DNA of 64,000 nucleotides from Murimonas intestini (GTDB taxonomy: Bacteria > Bacillota > Clostridia > Lachnospirales > Lachnospiraceae). Position 1 is the stretch's first letter. The number at the start of each line of letters is the position of its first letter. Positions 50,871-59,490 of the stretch are shown one piece after another. The stretch spans positions 682,001 through 746,000 of the forward strand of contig QGGY01000001.1 in NCBI GenBank assembly GCA_003148945.1, given 5' to 3'. Position numbers and translations under genes: made by a program. The notes beneath the pieces are model-generated. The model made no database searches. It worked only from the letters and a program-made list of their open reading frames with translations, and had not been told where the DNA came from.

Positions 50871-52163
50871 TTGTTTGCTGACAGGGCAAAAATATATATA
50901 CGGTCAGGAAAAGGCGGCGACGGACATGTGAGCTTCAGACGTGAACTCTTTGTGCCGAACGGAGGTCCGGACGGCGGAGACGGCGGCAAGGGCGGAGATG
51001 TTATTTTTGAGGTTGACGAAGGCCTTAATACACTGTCTGATTACCGGCATAAGCAGAAATACAGCGCCGGTGACGGAGAATCCGGGAAAAAGACAAGGTG
51101 TCACGGGGCTAACGGGGAAGATCTTATATTAAAGGTTCCGGAAGGGACAGTGATCAAAGAGGCAGAGAGCGGAAAAGTTATCGCTGATATGTCAGGAGAA
51201 AACAGGCGCCAGGTCATCCTCAAAGGAGGACGGGGCGGTCTGGGAAACATGAATTTTGCCACCGCCACCATGCAGGCGCCCAAGTATGCCCAGCCGGGAC
51301 AGCAGGCCAGGGAGCTCTGGGTAAGGCTGGAACTGAAGGTTATCGCTGATGTGGGGCTTGTAGGATTCCCGAATGTGGGAAAATCCACACTGCTTGCGCG
51401 GGTTACGAACGCAAAGCCTAAAATTGCCAACTATCATTTCACTACACTGAACCCGAATCTGGGTGTGGTAGACCTGGAAGGCGGAAGAGGTTTTGTGATC
51501 GCGGATATTCCGGGACTTATTGAAGGCGCTTCAGAAGGAATCGGACTCGGCCATGAATTTCTGCGCCATATTGAACGTACAAAAGTATTGATCCACATGG
51601 TGGATGCCGCTTCTACGGAAGGACGTGATCCTGTGGATGATATTGAAAAAATAAATCTGGAGCTGAAGGCCTATAATGAAGAGATAGGCGCCAGGCCCCA
51701 GGTGATCGCTGCGAACAAGATCGATGTCATCTATGAAGGTGATGAGGATCCTGTACAGCGGATAAGGGATGTTTTTGAGTCTCAGGGCATAAAAGTGTTT
51801 GCAGTTTCTGCCGTGAGCGGAAAAGGGATCAAAGAGCTGCTGTATTATGTGAGGGAGCTGCTGGATACTGTTCCTGATGAGGCTGTTGTCTTTGAACAGG
51901 AATTCTTCCCTGAGGATATGCATATAGATGAAAATCTGACTTATACAGTAGAAAAATCTGCTGAAGAAGCGAATACGTATATTGTGGAAGGGCCGAAGAT
52001 CGAAAAAATGCTGGGCTACACGAACCTGGATTCTGAGAAGGGCTTTACATTCTTCCAGCGTTTCTTAAAAGAGCAGGGAATATTGGATGAACTGGAAGCT
52101 GCAGGCATCCAGGAAGGTGATACAGTTCGCATGTATGGCCTTCAGTTCGATTATTACAAATAG
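50871..52163 (+). CDS. obgE: GTPase Obg (CgtA)
   Basis: The 430-residue GTPase has the N-terminal Obg fold (FADRAKIYIRSGKGGDGHVS, glycine-rich GGPDGGDGGKGG), the G domain (G1 GFPNVGKSTLL, G3 DIPGLIEGA, G4 NKID, G5 SAVSGKG) and the C-terminal OCT domain found in Firmicute Obg. It acts in ribosome assembly and the stress response. Start TTG at 50871, preceded by AAGGTGAGAA. It is the next gene after L27, as in other Clostridia. Confidence 0.95.
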   Translation: MFADRAKIYIRSGKGGDGHVSFRRELFVPNGGPDGGDGGKGGDVIFEVDEGLNTLSDYRHKQKYSAGDGESGKKTRCHGANGEDLILKVPEGTVIKEAESGKVIADMSGENRRQVILKGGRGGLGNMNFATATMQAPKYAQPGQQARELWVRLELKVIADVGLVGFPNVGKSTLLARVTNAKPKIANYHFTTLNPNLGVVDLEGGRGFVIADIPGLIEGASEGIGLGHEFLRHIERTKVLIHMVDAASTEGRDPVDDIEKINLELKAYNEEIGARPQVIAANKIDVIYEGDEDPVQRIRDVFESQGIKVFAVSAVSGKGIKELLYYVRELLDTVPDEAVVFEQEFFPEDMHIDENLTYTVEKSAEEANTYIVEGPKIEKMLGYTNLDSEKGFTFFQRFLKEQGILDELEAAGIQEGDTVRMYGLQFDYYK

Positions 52164-52171
52164 GAGGAAGT

Positions 52172-52465
52172 ATGACAAGTAAACAGAGAGCTTATTTAAA
52201 AAGTCTTGCAATGACCATGGACCCGATTTTCCAGATCGGGAAATCGAGCCTGACTCCAGAAGTAACGGAAGCAGTTGCTGAGGCGCTGGCCGCAAGAGAG
52301 CTTATCAAGATAAATGTGCTGCAGAATTGTGCTGATGACCCGAAAGAGCTGGCCAATATAGTAGCAGAAAGAACACATTCCCAGGTAGTTCAGGTGATCG
52401 GGAAAAAAATCGTGCTTTACAGGGAAGGCAAGGACAACAAGAAGAAAATCCTGCTGCCGCTGTAA
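52172..52465 (+). CDS. yhbY: YhbY family RNA-binding protein
   Basis: The 97-residue protein has the CRS1-YhbY domain: MTSKQRAYLKSLAMTMDPIF, IGKSSLTPEVTEAVAEAL, LIKINVLQNC and IGKKIVLYREG. The family binds ribosomal RNA and helps assembly. AGGAGG precedes the ATG, 8 bp after obg. Confidence 0.93.
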   Translation: MTSKQRAYLKSLAMTMDPIFQIGKSSLTPEVTEAVAEALAARELIKINVLQNCADDPKELANIVAERTHSQVVQVIGKKIVLYREGKDNKKKILLPL

Positions 52466-52480
52466 TACGGGGATCTGGCG

Positions 52481-53119
52481 ATGGATACAAAAAAGATGCG
52501 GAAGGTTGGCATTATGGGAGGGACATTTGATCCCATCCATATAGGCCATCTGATTTTGGGAGAAAATGCTTTTCTGCAGTTTGGGCTGGATCAGGTACTG
52601 TTCATGCCGTCAGGCAATCCGCCCCATAAGCGGGACAGGAGAGGACGGGCCAGTACCCTGCAGCGCGTGGAAATGGTACAGGAGGCCATCGGGCCAAACA
52701 GCCATTTTGCCCTTTCGCTGGCAGAAACCCATGATGAGGGCTACACTTATACGAAGGAGACACTGGAGCGCCTTAAGGCGGAAAATCCGGATACTGAGTA
52801 CTATTTTATCATAGGCGCAGATTCTCTGTTCAGTTTTGAGAGCTGGAAGGAGCCGGAAAAGATCTGCGGCCTGTGTACTCTTGTGGCGGCAGTGAGAAAT
52901 CATATTTCCGGGGAAGAGATGGATGCTCAGATATGTTATCTGAAGGAAAAGCTGGGAGCGCAGATACTAAAGCTGGATACCCCGAATATTGACATTTCAT
53001 CCGGTACTATACGCAGCTGGCTTTCTCTGGGAAAATCGATACGCTACTATGTGCCTGATGAAGTGATCCGTTATATTGAAAAACATGGACTTTATAAAGA
53101 GTGTGATGACAATGAGTAA
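52481..53119 (+). CDS. nadD: Nicotinate-nucleotide adenylyltransferase
   Basis: The 212-residue enzyme makes nicotinate adenine dinucleotide from nicotinate mononucleotide and ATP. It has GIMGGTFDPIHIGHLILGEN (H-x-G-H), then FMPSGNPPHKR and the ISSGTIRSWLSLGKSIRYYV end (I-S-S-T-x-I-R). It overlaps yqeK by 8 bp. The ATG at 52481 has GGGGATCTGGCG; the conserved sequence VGIMGGTF begins at residue 8. Confidence 0.95.
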   Translation: MDTKKMRKVGIMGGTFDPIHIGHLILGENAFLQFGLDQVLFMPSGNPPHKRDRRGRASTLQRVEMVQEAIGPNSHFALSLAETHDEGYTYTKETLERLKAENPDTEYYFIIGADSLFSFESWKEPEKICGLCTLVAAVRNHISGEEMDAQICYLKEKLGAQILKLDTPNIDISSGTIRSWLSLGKSIRYYVPDEVIRYIEKHGLYKECDDNE

Positions 53120-53699
53120 AAATAATTTAGAAGTAATGCGTAAAAAGCTAAAGAAAAATCTGGACAGCTACAGGTACCATCATACCCTTGGCGTGATGTA
53201 CACAGCTGCCTCCCTGGCAATGTGTTATGGGATGGATATTATCCAGGCCGAGACCGCAGGACTTCTGCACGACTGTGCCAAATGCTATACGGATGAGGAA
53301 CAGCTGGCGCTCTGCTATAAATACAATATAGAAGTCACAGAGGCGGAACAGAAGAGCCCATATCTGCTTCATGCAAAGCTGGGTGCCTATTTTGCCTCAA
53401 GAAGCTATGGAGTAAGCGACCAGGAAATACTGGATGCCATCAGATACCATACTACAGGAAGGCCTGGCATGACAGACCTGGAGAAGGTGATCTATCTGGC
53501 GGATTATATAGAGCCCATGCGTGACAAGGCATCCAACCTGAAGAGAATACGCAGGCTGGCTTTTGTAAGCCTGGATGAAGCCATGTATTCTGTACTGAAG
53601 GATACCCTGCATTATCTGGAAAACTCTCCAAAGTCAGTCGATCCTGCAACAGAGGAAGCGTATGAGTATTACGCAAAAAAATTATATGAAAAGGAGTGA
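53112..53699 (+). CDS. yqeK: HD-domain hydrolase YqeK
   Basis: The 195-residue protein has the HD motifs RYHHTLGVMYTAASLA, GLLHDCAK (H-D), HAKLGAYFAS and IRYHTTGRPGM. YqeK enzymes hydrolyse diadenosine tetraphosphate, which links it to the adjacent nadD. The open frame from 53076 overlaps nadD; ATG at 53112 fits the overlap of 8 bp better. Confidence 0.9.
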   Translation: MSKNNLEVMRKKLKKNLDSYRYHHTLGVMYTAASLAMCYGMDIIQAETAGLLHDCAKCYTDEEQLALCYKYNIEVTEAEQKSPYLLHAKLGAYFASRSYGVSDQEILDAIRYHTTGRPGMTDLEKVIYLADYIEPMRDKASNLKRIRRLAFVSLDEAMYSVLKDTLHYLENSPKSVDPATEEAYEYYAKKLYEKE

Positions 53700-53703
53700 A
53701 TTT

Positions 53704-54057
53704 ATGGACAACCGTTCAAAAGAGATGGCGCGCTTGGCATGTGCGGCGCTGGAGGACAAAAAAGCAGAAGATTTAAAGGTAATCAATATCGGTGATGTCT
53801 CCGTCCTGGCAGATTATTTTATCATAGCCAGCGGAACTAACAGGAATCAGGTGCAGGCGCTCACAGACAATGTGGAAGAGGAGCTGGGTAAGGCTGGTTA
53901 TACTCCTAAACAGATTGAAGGCTACAGCACTGCAAACTGGATATTGATGGATTACGGCGATATTATTATCCATGTATTTGATACAGAAAACAGGCTCTTT
54001 TATGATCTGGAAAGGATCTGGAGAGACGGAAAAAGCGTATCCGTAGAAGAATTATAA
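53704..54057 (+). CDS. rsfS: Ribosome silencing factor RsfS
   Basis: The 117-residue protein binds L14 and blocks subunit joining in starvation. It has KEMARLACAALEDKKAEDLK, the core VLADYFIIASGTNRNQVQAL and the conserved tail WILMDYGDIIIHVFDTENRL, YDLERIW. AAAAGGAGTGAATTT precedes the ATG at 53704; the frame opens earlier (53662) inside yqeK but without support. Confidence 0.93.
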   Translation: MDNRSKEMARLACAALEDKKAEDLKVINIGDVSVLADYFIIASGTNRNQVQALTDNVEEELGKAGYTPKQIEGYSTANWILMDYGDIIIHVFDTENRLFYDLERIWRDGKSVSVEEL

Positions 54058-54082
54058 GTTTCTTAAAATAAATATCTTTAAG

Positions 54083-54120
54083 GACAGCCGGCAGTATTGC
54101 ACGATCAAACTGCCGGCTGT
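54083..54120 (+). terminator. Rho-independent terminator
   Basis: ACAGCCGGCAGT and ACTGCCGGCTGT pair perfectly over 12 bp with a 14-nt loop. It closes the core operon; 54121-54395 then holds only regulatory DNA. Confidence 0.85.
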
Positions 54121-54217
54121 ATTTATATCTTTATGTTTTTATATTTTATCTATATTACCTCTCAGCCCATTTCAGGCATATACATTTTACGAAATTGCAG
54201 ATTAAAGGCAGTAAATT

Positions 54218-54250
54218 AAGTGAAAGTACCAATAAGTGAAACAAAGTACC
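54218..54250 (+). promoter_or_regulatory. Direct repeats AAGTGAAA...AGTACC upstream of the MurNAc operon
   Basis: AAGTGAAAGTACC and AAGTGAAACAAAGTACC follow each other (54218-54230 and 54234-54250). They lie 18 bp before the -35. A regulator site is plausible. Confidence 0.45.
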
Positions 54251-54267
54251 ATAAGTAAGCAAAAATA

Positions 54268-54296
54268 TAGACAGATATGTTTCACATATGTATAAT
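54268..54296 (+). promoter_or_regulatory. Promoter with an internal palindrome
   Basis: TAGACA and TATAAT are 17 bp apart. ATATGT-TTC-ACATAT (54275-54289) lies exactly between them, so a bound repressor would block RNA polymerase. Confidence 0.7.
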
Positions 54297-54395
54297 GAAC
54301 ACAATAAATGAACTAAAAAAACAAAAATATAGGTGGTATTGCATAGCAGAATTTACACGATATAGATAATACATTGGAAGGATTGGTCAGAATGC

Positions 54396-55247
54396 ATGGA
54401 CAGTGTTTTAGTAAGACTGCGTGAATATTATGGTCAGGCAAGCAATACAGAAAAGAGCATCATTTCTTTTCTGCTGGAAAATCCTGAGGAAGCGGTAGAA
54501 ATGAGCATCCACCAGCTGGCGGACAGAGTGTATGCTTCTGCGTCAACGATCACAAGACTGTGTCATAAGACGGGGTTTCCACAATACAAGAGATTTCAGA
54601 AAGCGCTTCTTTATGAGCTTGCGGTCCGCAAAGAAAATGTGCTGGGACTGGATTATGAAATACACCGGGATGATACCCTTGAAAACCTGGTGGATAAGAT
54701 CACTTATAAGAGTATTGCTTCCCTGGAAGATACAAGAAGCTTAATTGATATTGATACGCTTGATAAGTGTCTTGACCTTCTTAAAAATGCTAGGATGGCC
54801 GCCTTTTTTGGGATTGGCGCTTCGCTGCTGGTGGCAAAAGACGCTTATCTGAAGTTTTTGAGAATCAACAAGCCCTGCCAGGTATGTGAAGATTTTCATG
54901 CTCAATTAGTACAGGCAAAGATAATGGGGCGGCAGGATGTGGCAGTTATTATCAGCTACTCCGGGCAGACCAGGGAGATGATCTCCTGCGCAAAGATCTT
55001 AAAAAATGCTCAGGTGCCCATAATTGCCATCACTTGTTTTAAGGAGTCCCCGCTGTCTAAGCTTACGGACTATAACCTGTATGTAACGGCAACAGAGTAT
55101 GCCTTTAAAACGGGAAAGCTGGCATCAAGGCTTGCCCAGCTGAATGTGATCGACATTTTATATGTGGCTTATATTCAGCGGAATTATGAATCATGTATGG
55201 TTTCCCTGAAGAAAACTTATATATCAAAAACTGATACTCAGGATTGA
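54396..55247 (+). CDS. murR: MurR/RpiR-family regulator
   Basis: The 283-residue regulator has an N-terminal HTH_6 (MDSVLVRLREYYGQASNTEK, ADRVYASASTITRLCHKTGF, PQYKRFQKAL) and a SIS domain (ACARMAAFFGIGASLLVAKD, VAVIISYSGQTREMISCAKI). SIS domains bind phosphosugars; MurR binds MurNAc-6-phosphate and represses murQ. The next gene is MurQ, so this is probably its repressor; gene symbol is by context. ATG at 54396 is favoured; the ATG at 54392 is out of frame. A palindrome between -35 and -10 is a candidate operator. Confidence 0.85.
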   Translation: MDSVLVRLREYYGQASNTEKSIISFLLENPEEAVEMSIHQLADRVYASASTITRLCHKTGFPQYKRFQKALLYELAVRKENVLGLDYEIHRDDTLENLVDKITYKSIASLEDTRSLIDIDTLDKCLDLLKNARMAAFFGIGASLLVAKDAYLKFLRINKPCQVCEDFHAQLVQAKIMGRQDVAVIISYSGQTREMISCAKILKNAQVPIIAITCFKESPLSKLTDYNLYVTATEYAFKTGKLASRLAQLNVIDILYVAYIQRNYESCMVSLKKTYISKTDTQD

Positions 55248-55261
55248 AGGAGAGGGATGTG

Positions 55262-56230
55262 ATGTACAGAGAAATGGTAGATTTGGAGAAAATGTCAACG
55301 GAAATGCGCAATGCAGAGACTATGGCATTGGATGAAATGACGCCTCTTGAAATTATCACGATAATGAATCAGGAGGACGAACATGTAGCGGGGGTGGTCA
55401 AAAGAGAACTTCCCAGGATAGCCCAGGCGATTGAGTGGACAACAAAAAGCCTGCAGTGCGGAGGAAGGATTATTTACATAGGAGCGGGTACAAGCGGACG
55501 TCTTGGCATTTTAGATGCCTCAGAGTGCCCCCCTACTTTTGGAGTATCCTATGACTGCGTAGTGGGCATTATTGCAGGAGGAAAGGAGGCGTTTATTAAA
55601 GCAGCCGAGGGTGCAGAAGATAATTCCGGTCTTGGAAGAGATGATCTGATACACATAAATCTGACAAGTAAAGATACGGTGATCGGAATTGCCGCAAGCG
55701 GAAGAACACCGTATGTGCTGGGCGCGCTGGACTACGCAAAGAAAACCGGGTGCAGGACAGTTGCCATTGTCTGCAATGAGAATATGGAAATGAGCAGGGC
55801 AGCGGATATTGGGATTGAACTTTTGACAGGGCCGGAGATACTGACAGGTTCTACCCGGCTGAAAGCAGGTACAGCGGAAAAAATGGTTTTAAATATGATC
55901 TCTACAGCAAGTATGGTAGGGATCGGAAAAGTATATGAGAACCTGATGGTAGATGTACAGCAGACAAATGAAAAACTTGTATGCCGCGCAGAGAATATCG
56001 TCATGGAGGCTGTGGAGTGCAGCAGAGAAGAAGCCAGGAAAGCGTTAAAGGAAGCAGGAGGGGAAGCAAAACTGGCGATCACAAGAATGCTCCTGAACTG
56101 TAATATTGCAAAAGCCCGTAAGCTGTTGGAGGATGCTCAGGGAAAGATCCGGCAGGCAGTCATAAATGGGAAAAAGGAAACAGAACAACCAATTATTTCA
56201 AAACAAGGTGTAGAAGGAGGACAAAAATGA
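55262..56230 (+). CDS. murQ: N-acetylmuramic acid 6-phosphate etherase
   Basis: The 322-residue enzyme cleaves the lactyl ether of MurNAc-6-phosphate to give GlcNAc-6-phosphate and D-lactate. It has the SIS domain with IIYIGAGTSGRLGILDASEC and PPTFGVS, then LTSKDTVIGIAASGRTPYVL, PEILTGSTRLKAGTAEKMVL. The N-terminal start STEMRNAETMALDEMTPLEI is also typical. GGAGAGG precedes the ATG at 55262. It overlaps the next start by 4 bp (ATGA). This gene fixes the pathway of the operon as MurNAc catabolism. Confidence 0.93.
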   Translation: MYREMVDLEKMSTEMRNAETMALDEMTPLEIITIMNQEDEHVAGVVKRELPRIAQAIEWTTKSLQCGGRIIYIGAGTSGRLGILDASECPPTFGVSYDCVVGIIAGGKEAFIKAAEGAEDNSGLGRDDLIHINLTSKDTVIGIAASGRTPYVLGALDYAKKTGCRTVAIVCNENMEMSRAADIGIELLTGPEILTGSTRLKAGTAEKMVLNMISTASMVGIGKVYENLMVDVQQTNEKLVCRAENIVMEAVECSREEARKALKEAGGEAKLAITRMLLNCNIAKARKLLEDAQGKIRQAVINGKKETEQPIISKQGVEGGQK

Positions 56231-57627
56231 AAGGTAAAAAATTATGGGGATTTGGTATGGCGGCAGTGATGCTGGCGTCAATGTTTACAGGAAAGATCAG
56301 TGCAGAGGCTTCCGGAGATAAAGATGTGGTAACAGCCCTGCTGCCTCCTGTATCAGCTACTTATCAGGACAAGATCAACTCCTATGTGGAAGCGTTCAAC
56401 AAAGAAAATCCGGGGATCGAGATCCAGGTGACAACGGCGAGCTGGGAAGATGTCACACAGAAATTAGATGTGCAGGTAAACGCAGGATCTCCGCCTGACA
56501 TTGCATTTATAGGTTCTGACGGTCTTTCTAAATATGTGGATTCCGGCATGGCAGTAGATATATCTAAATATGCTGATGAAGAAATGATGGCGGATTTTGA
56601 CCAGGATATACTGAATTATTTTAAAAACGGAGATGGAATGTACGGGTTCCCGGCCTATTGTGAGGTGCAGTGTATCGGCGGAAACCGTCAGTTCCTGGAA
56701 GAAGCCGGCATTGACTGGAAAAAGGTGCAGGAAGAGGGCTGGAGTTATGATGAGTTCAGGGAAGCGATCAATAACGGAGTTGTAAAAGACGGTGATGATG
56801 TCAGCCGTTATGGTTTCCTGTTTGCCTGCGCAGGTGTGACAGCGAAGGATTATTTCAGTATTTTCGTAAGAAATGCGGGCATGCCGTCAGCATTTGACAA
56901 GGATTTAAAATATTCTTATACCAGCACCAAAATGCTGGACTTCTTAACAGATCTGCGGGCATTGATCGATGACGGAGCTATGCCGAAAGAACTGGGGTCC
57001 ATCGATGCTGGAAAACGCTGGAACATGTTCCTGACCGGACAGACAATGATCACAGGAAAAGGGCTGTCTTCCTTTGAAAAAAGCGCCCGGGATAATAATG
57101 AAAAATTGAAAAATAGTGACAGCAGCGCCGTGGAAAACAGTATTGAAGTAGACTACATTGTTCTTCCTGTACCGGTATTTGACGGAGGGGAACAGCAGGC
57201 ATACGGGGCTGTGGATGGTTATATCTGCCTTACAGGTGAGAGGAATCCTGATGAGGAGCATCTGAAAAACGTAGCTAAGGTAGCTTATTATCTGGCAAGC
57301 GGAGAACGCGCGGCACAGACATGCCAGGAATTATACCTGAATCCGATCTGCGAGAGCGGACGCAAAGCATATGATGAGCTCTCTCCCATTGAAGGCAAAA
57401 ATGAAGATAATACAAAGGCAGTACAGACACTGTTGACACAGGTTGGTGAAGCCAGACCGGATATCCCCGCAGAGTTAAGCGCTAATGCGATCAAGATAGA
57501 GGATGAGGTCATAGTGCCGAAATTCCAGGGATTATTGGCCGGAGAAGTTTCACCGGAAGAAATGTATCAGGCTATCAAGGATGCGGCATACGAAAGGTTT
57601 GGCGAAGACGGCTGTGTAAATAATTAA
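56227..57627 (+). CDS. Extracellular solute-binding protein (ABC sugar importer)
   Basis: The 466-residue protein is a family 1-type periplasmic binding protein. It has a signal peptide (MKGKKLWGFGMAAVMLASMF, then TGKISAEASG) with Ala cleavage instead of a clear lipobox Cys, and the family pattern LDVQVNAGSPPDIAFIGSDG then YGFPAYCEVQCIGGNRQFLE. In a Gram-positive without lipobox it would be secreted unless the Cys is elsewhere; this is a point to note. It starts with ATG inside the murQ end and has GGAGGAC. Confidence 0.87.
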   Translation: MKGKKLWGFGMAAVMLASMFTGKISAEASGDKDVVTALLPPVSATYQDKINSYVEAFNKENPGIEIQVTTASWEDVTQKLDVQVNAGSPPDIAFIGSDGLSKYVDSGMAVDISKYADEEMMADFDQDILNYFKNGDGMYGFPAYCEVQCIGGNRQFLEEAGIDWKKVQEEGWSYDEFREAINNGVVKDGDDVSRYGFLFACAGVTAKDYFSIFVRNAGMPSAFDKDLKYSYTSTKMLDFLTDLRALIDDGAMPKELGSIDAGKRWNMFLTGQTMITGKGLSSFEKSARDNNEKLKNSDSSAVENSIEVDYIVLPVPVFDGGEQQAYGAVDGYICLTGERNPDEEHLKNVAKVAYYLASGERAAQTCQELYLNPICESGRKAYDELSPIEGKNEDNTKAVQTLLTQVGEARPDIPAELSANAIKIEDEVIVPKFQGLLAGEVSPEEMYQAIKDAAYERFGEDGCVNN

Positions 57628-57681
57628 GTATTAGGGGATGCTGCCGCTGCTGTGCAGTATCCCCTGGAAAGAGAGAAGACG

Positions 57682-58569
57682 ATGGCGAATAAAAAACATA
57701 AACTGAAAAAAGATGCTCTCTGGGGTTATGTTTTCATACTTGTACCCCTTACAACCTTTATTATTTTCACCCTGTATCCTGTTATTTCTGCTGCAATTAC
57801 AAGCTTTCAGCATTATAAGCCGCTGAAAACGACATGGGTGGGCTTTGACAATTATGTATCCACCTTTAAGAATGCATTATTTTACAAAGCTCTGAAAAAC
57901 ACACTTGTCTATACTGTATTTGCAGTGCCTATATCCATGTTCCTATCCTTTTCCATATCTTTGTTTATTCTTCCATTTAAGAAAAGAGTACAGACGATAT
58001 TTAAGGCAGCGTTCTATCTTCCGGCAATTGCCTCCGGCGTGGCGCTTTCTTTTGTATGGAAATGGATATATGATCCTATGCCTACAGGGTTGTTAAACAG
58101 CATTCTGCATATCTTTGGCATCAGCAGCCAGAACTGGCTTGGAAGCTCTAAGACGGCTATGGCATCCCTGATCATAATGGCTGTCTTTTCGGGACTTGGG
58201 ACCAGCATTATCATTTATATTGCGGCTCTTCTTGGGATCGATTCTACGTATTATGAAGCAGCAGATATTGACGGCGCGTCCTTTTTCCAGAAAGTGCGCT
58301 ATGTGGTGTGGCCTATGGTAAAGCCGACCACGGTATTTCTGGCTATCACAGGTGTCATCAATGGATTCCAGTCATTCCAGAATGCCTACCTGATGACAGG
58401 CGGAGGGCCGGATAATGCGACTACTATGGCAGGGCTTTTGATTTTCAACAGGGCGTTTAAATACTTTGAGTATGGGGAAGCGTGCGCCCAGGCTCTGATC
58501 CTGGCTGCGATTATTGCTGTATTTGCAGTCTTTCAGTTCAAGCTGAGCGCAAATGACGTGGAATATTAG
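57682..58569 (+). CDS. ABC sugar transporter permease (MalF/UgpA type)
   Basis: The 295-residue permease has six hydrophobic segments and the EAA loop YYEAADIDGASFFQKVRYVV then WPMVKPTTVF. The region from the second segment to PAIASGVALSFVWKWIYDP is typical of MalF/UgpA. AGAGAGAAGACG precedes the ATG at 57682. It works with the binding protein upstream and the permease downstream. The operon as seen has no ATPase gene, so a shared MsmK-type ATPase elsewhere is needed. Confidence 0.88.
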   Translation: MANKKHKLKKDALWGYVFILVPLTTFIIFTLYPVISAAITSFQHYKPLKTTWVGFDNYVSTFKNALFYKALKNTLVYTVFAVPISMFLSFSISLFILPFKKRVQTIFKAAFYLPAIASGVALSFVWKWIYDPMPTGLLNSILHIFGISSQNWLGSSKTAMASLIIMAVFSGLGTSIIIYIAALLGIDSTYYEAADIDGASFFQKVRYVVWPMVKPTTVFLAITGVINGFQSFQNAYLMTGGGPDNATTMAGLLIFNRAFKYFEYGEACAQALILAAIIAVFAVFQFKLSANDVEY

Positions 58570-58580
58570 GAGGAGCGAAG

Positions 58581-59444
58581 ATGGGACTATATAAAAACTA
58601 TGGAAAGAATCAAAGGTATAGAAAAATTCTGAGAAATTTACTCTTAGCCCTTTTGCTCATCACCATTGCTGCACTTACCATTTTCCCGATCTACTATATG
58701 GTGATCTCCTCCTTTGGAGCGCCCACTGAAGCTGCGGGAGCCAGCTATTCACTGATACCGAAAAATTTTACACTGGATTCTTATAAATTTTTCTTTGGCT
58801 ACAGCAAATATTCCTTCCGTTGGATTTTAAATTCACTGATCGTCGCGTCAACTGTGACTGTCAGTAATGTGGTATTTGCAAGCCTGGCGGGTTATGCATT
58901 TGCAAAGCTGCGTTTTCCGGGGTGTAAATTTTTCTTTTTCCTTTTGCTGGTAGCTATGATGGTGCCTTATCAGGTGACCCAGGTGCCTCTCTATATTCTT
59001 GTGGTGAATGTGCTGAAGATCCAGGATACATACACGGCTCTTATCGCCCCCACACTTATTACATGCTACAACGTATTTCTGGCTAAGCAGTTTTTTACAT
59101 CCCTTCCCACTTCTATCATGGAGTCAGCCAAGATCGAGGGATGCAGCCAGCCCATGATCGTGTGGAAGATCGTTGTGCCGTTGTCTAAAACTATCTTGTC
59201 AGTTATGGCTATCATGACGTTTTTAGGGGAATGGAATACATTTTTCTGGCCGTTCCTTGTATCGAACCAGGAGTATATGCAGACCATCCAGGTGGGGCTT
59301 AAGAATTTCAGTTTTGCCAATACGACTTATTTTGCTCCAATGATGGCTGGTGCAACTATCTCAGCGCTTCCAATGTTTATCCTGTTCTTTTCTCTTCAGA
59401 GATATTTTCTGGAAGGAGTGACTGTGGGAGCAGTGAAAGGGTAG
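58581..59444 (+). CDS. ABC sugar transporter permease (MalG/UgpE type)
   Basis: The 287-residue partner permease has six hydrophobic segments and the EAA loop ESAKIEGCSQPMIVWKIVVP, LSKTILSVMAIMTF, with family start FPIYYMVISSFGAPTEA and the end FLEGVTVGAVKG. It lies 11 bp after the first permease, with AGGAGG. Together they form the importer of the MurNAc or GlcNAc-containing glycan. Confidence 0.88.
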   Translation: MGLYKNYGKNQRYRKILRNLLLALLLITIAALTIFPIYYMVISSFGAPTEAAGASYSLIPKNFTLDSYKFFFGYSKYSFRWILNSLIVASTVTVSNVVFASLAGYAFAKLRFPGCKFFFFLLLVAMMVPYQVTQVPLYILVVNVLKIQDTYTALIAPTLITCYNVFLAKQFFTSLPTSIMESAKIEGCSQPMIVWKIVVPLSKTILSVMAIMTFLGEWNTFFWPFLVSNQEYMQTIQVGLKNFSFANTTYFAPMMAGATISALPMFILFFSLQRYFLEGVTVGAVKG

Positions 59445-59490
59445 GCGCAGGAAAACAGAGGCAGACTTTGAAAGGGCAGAGAGGATTGTT

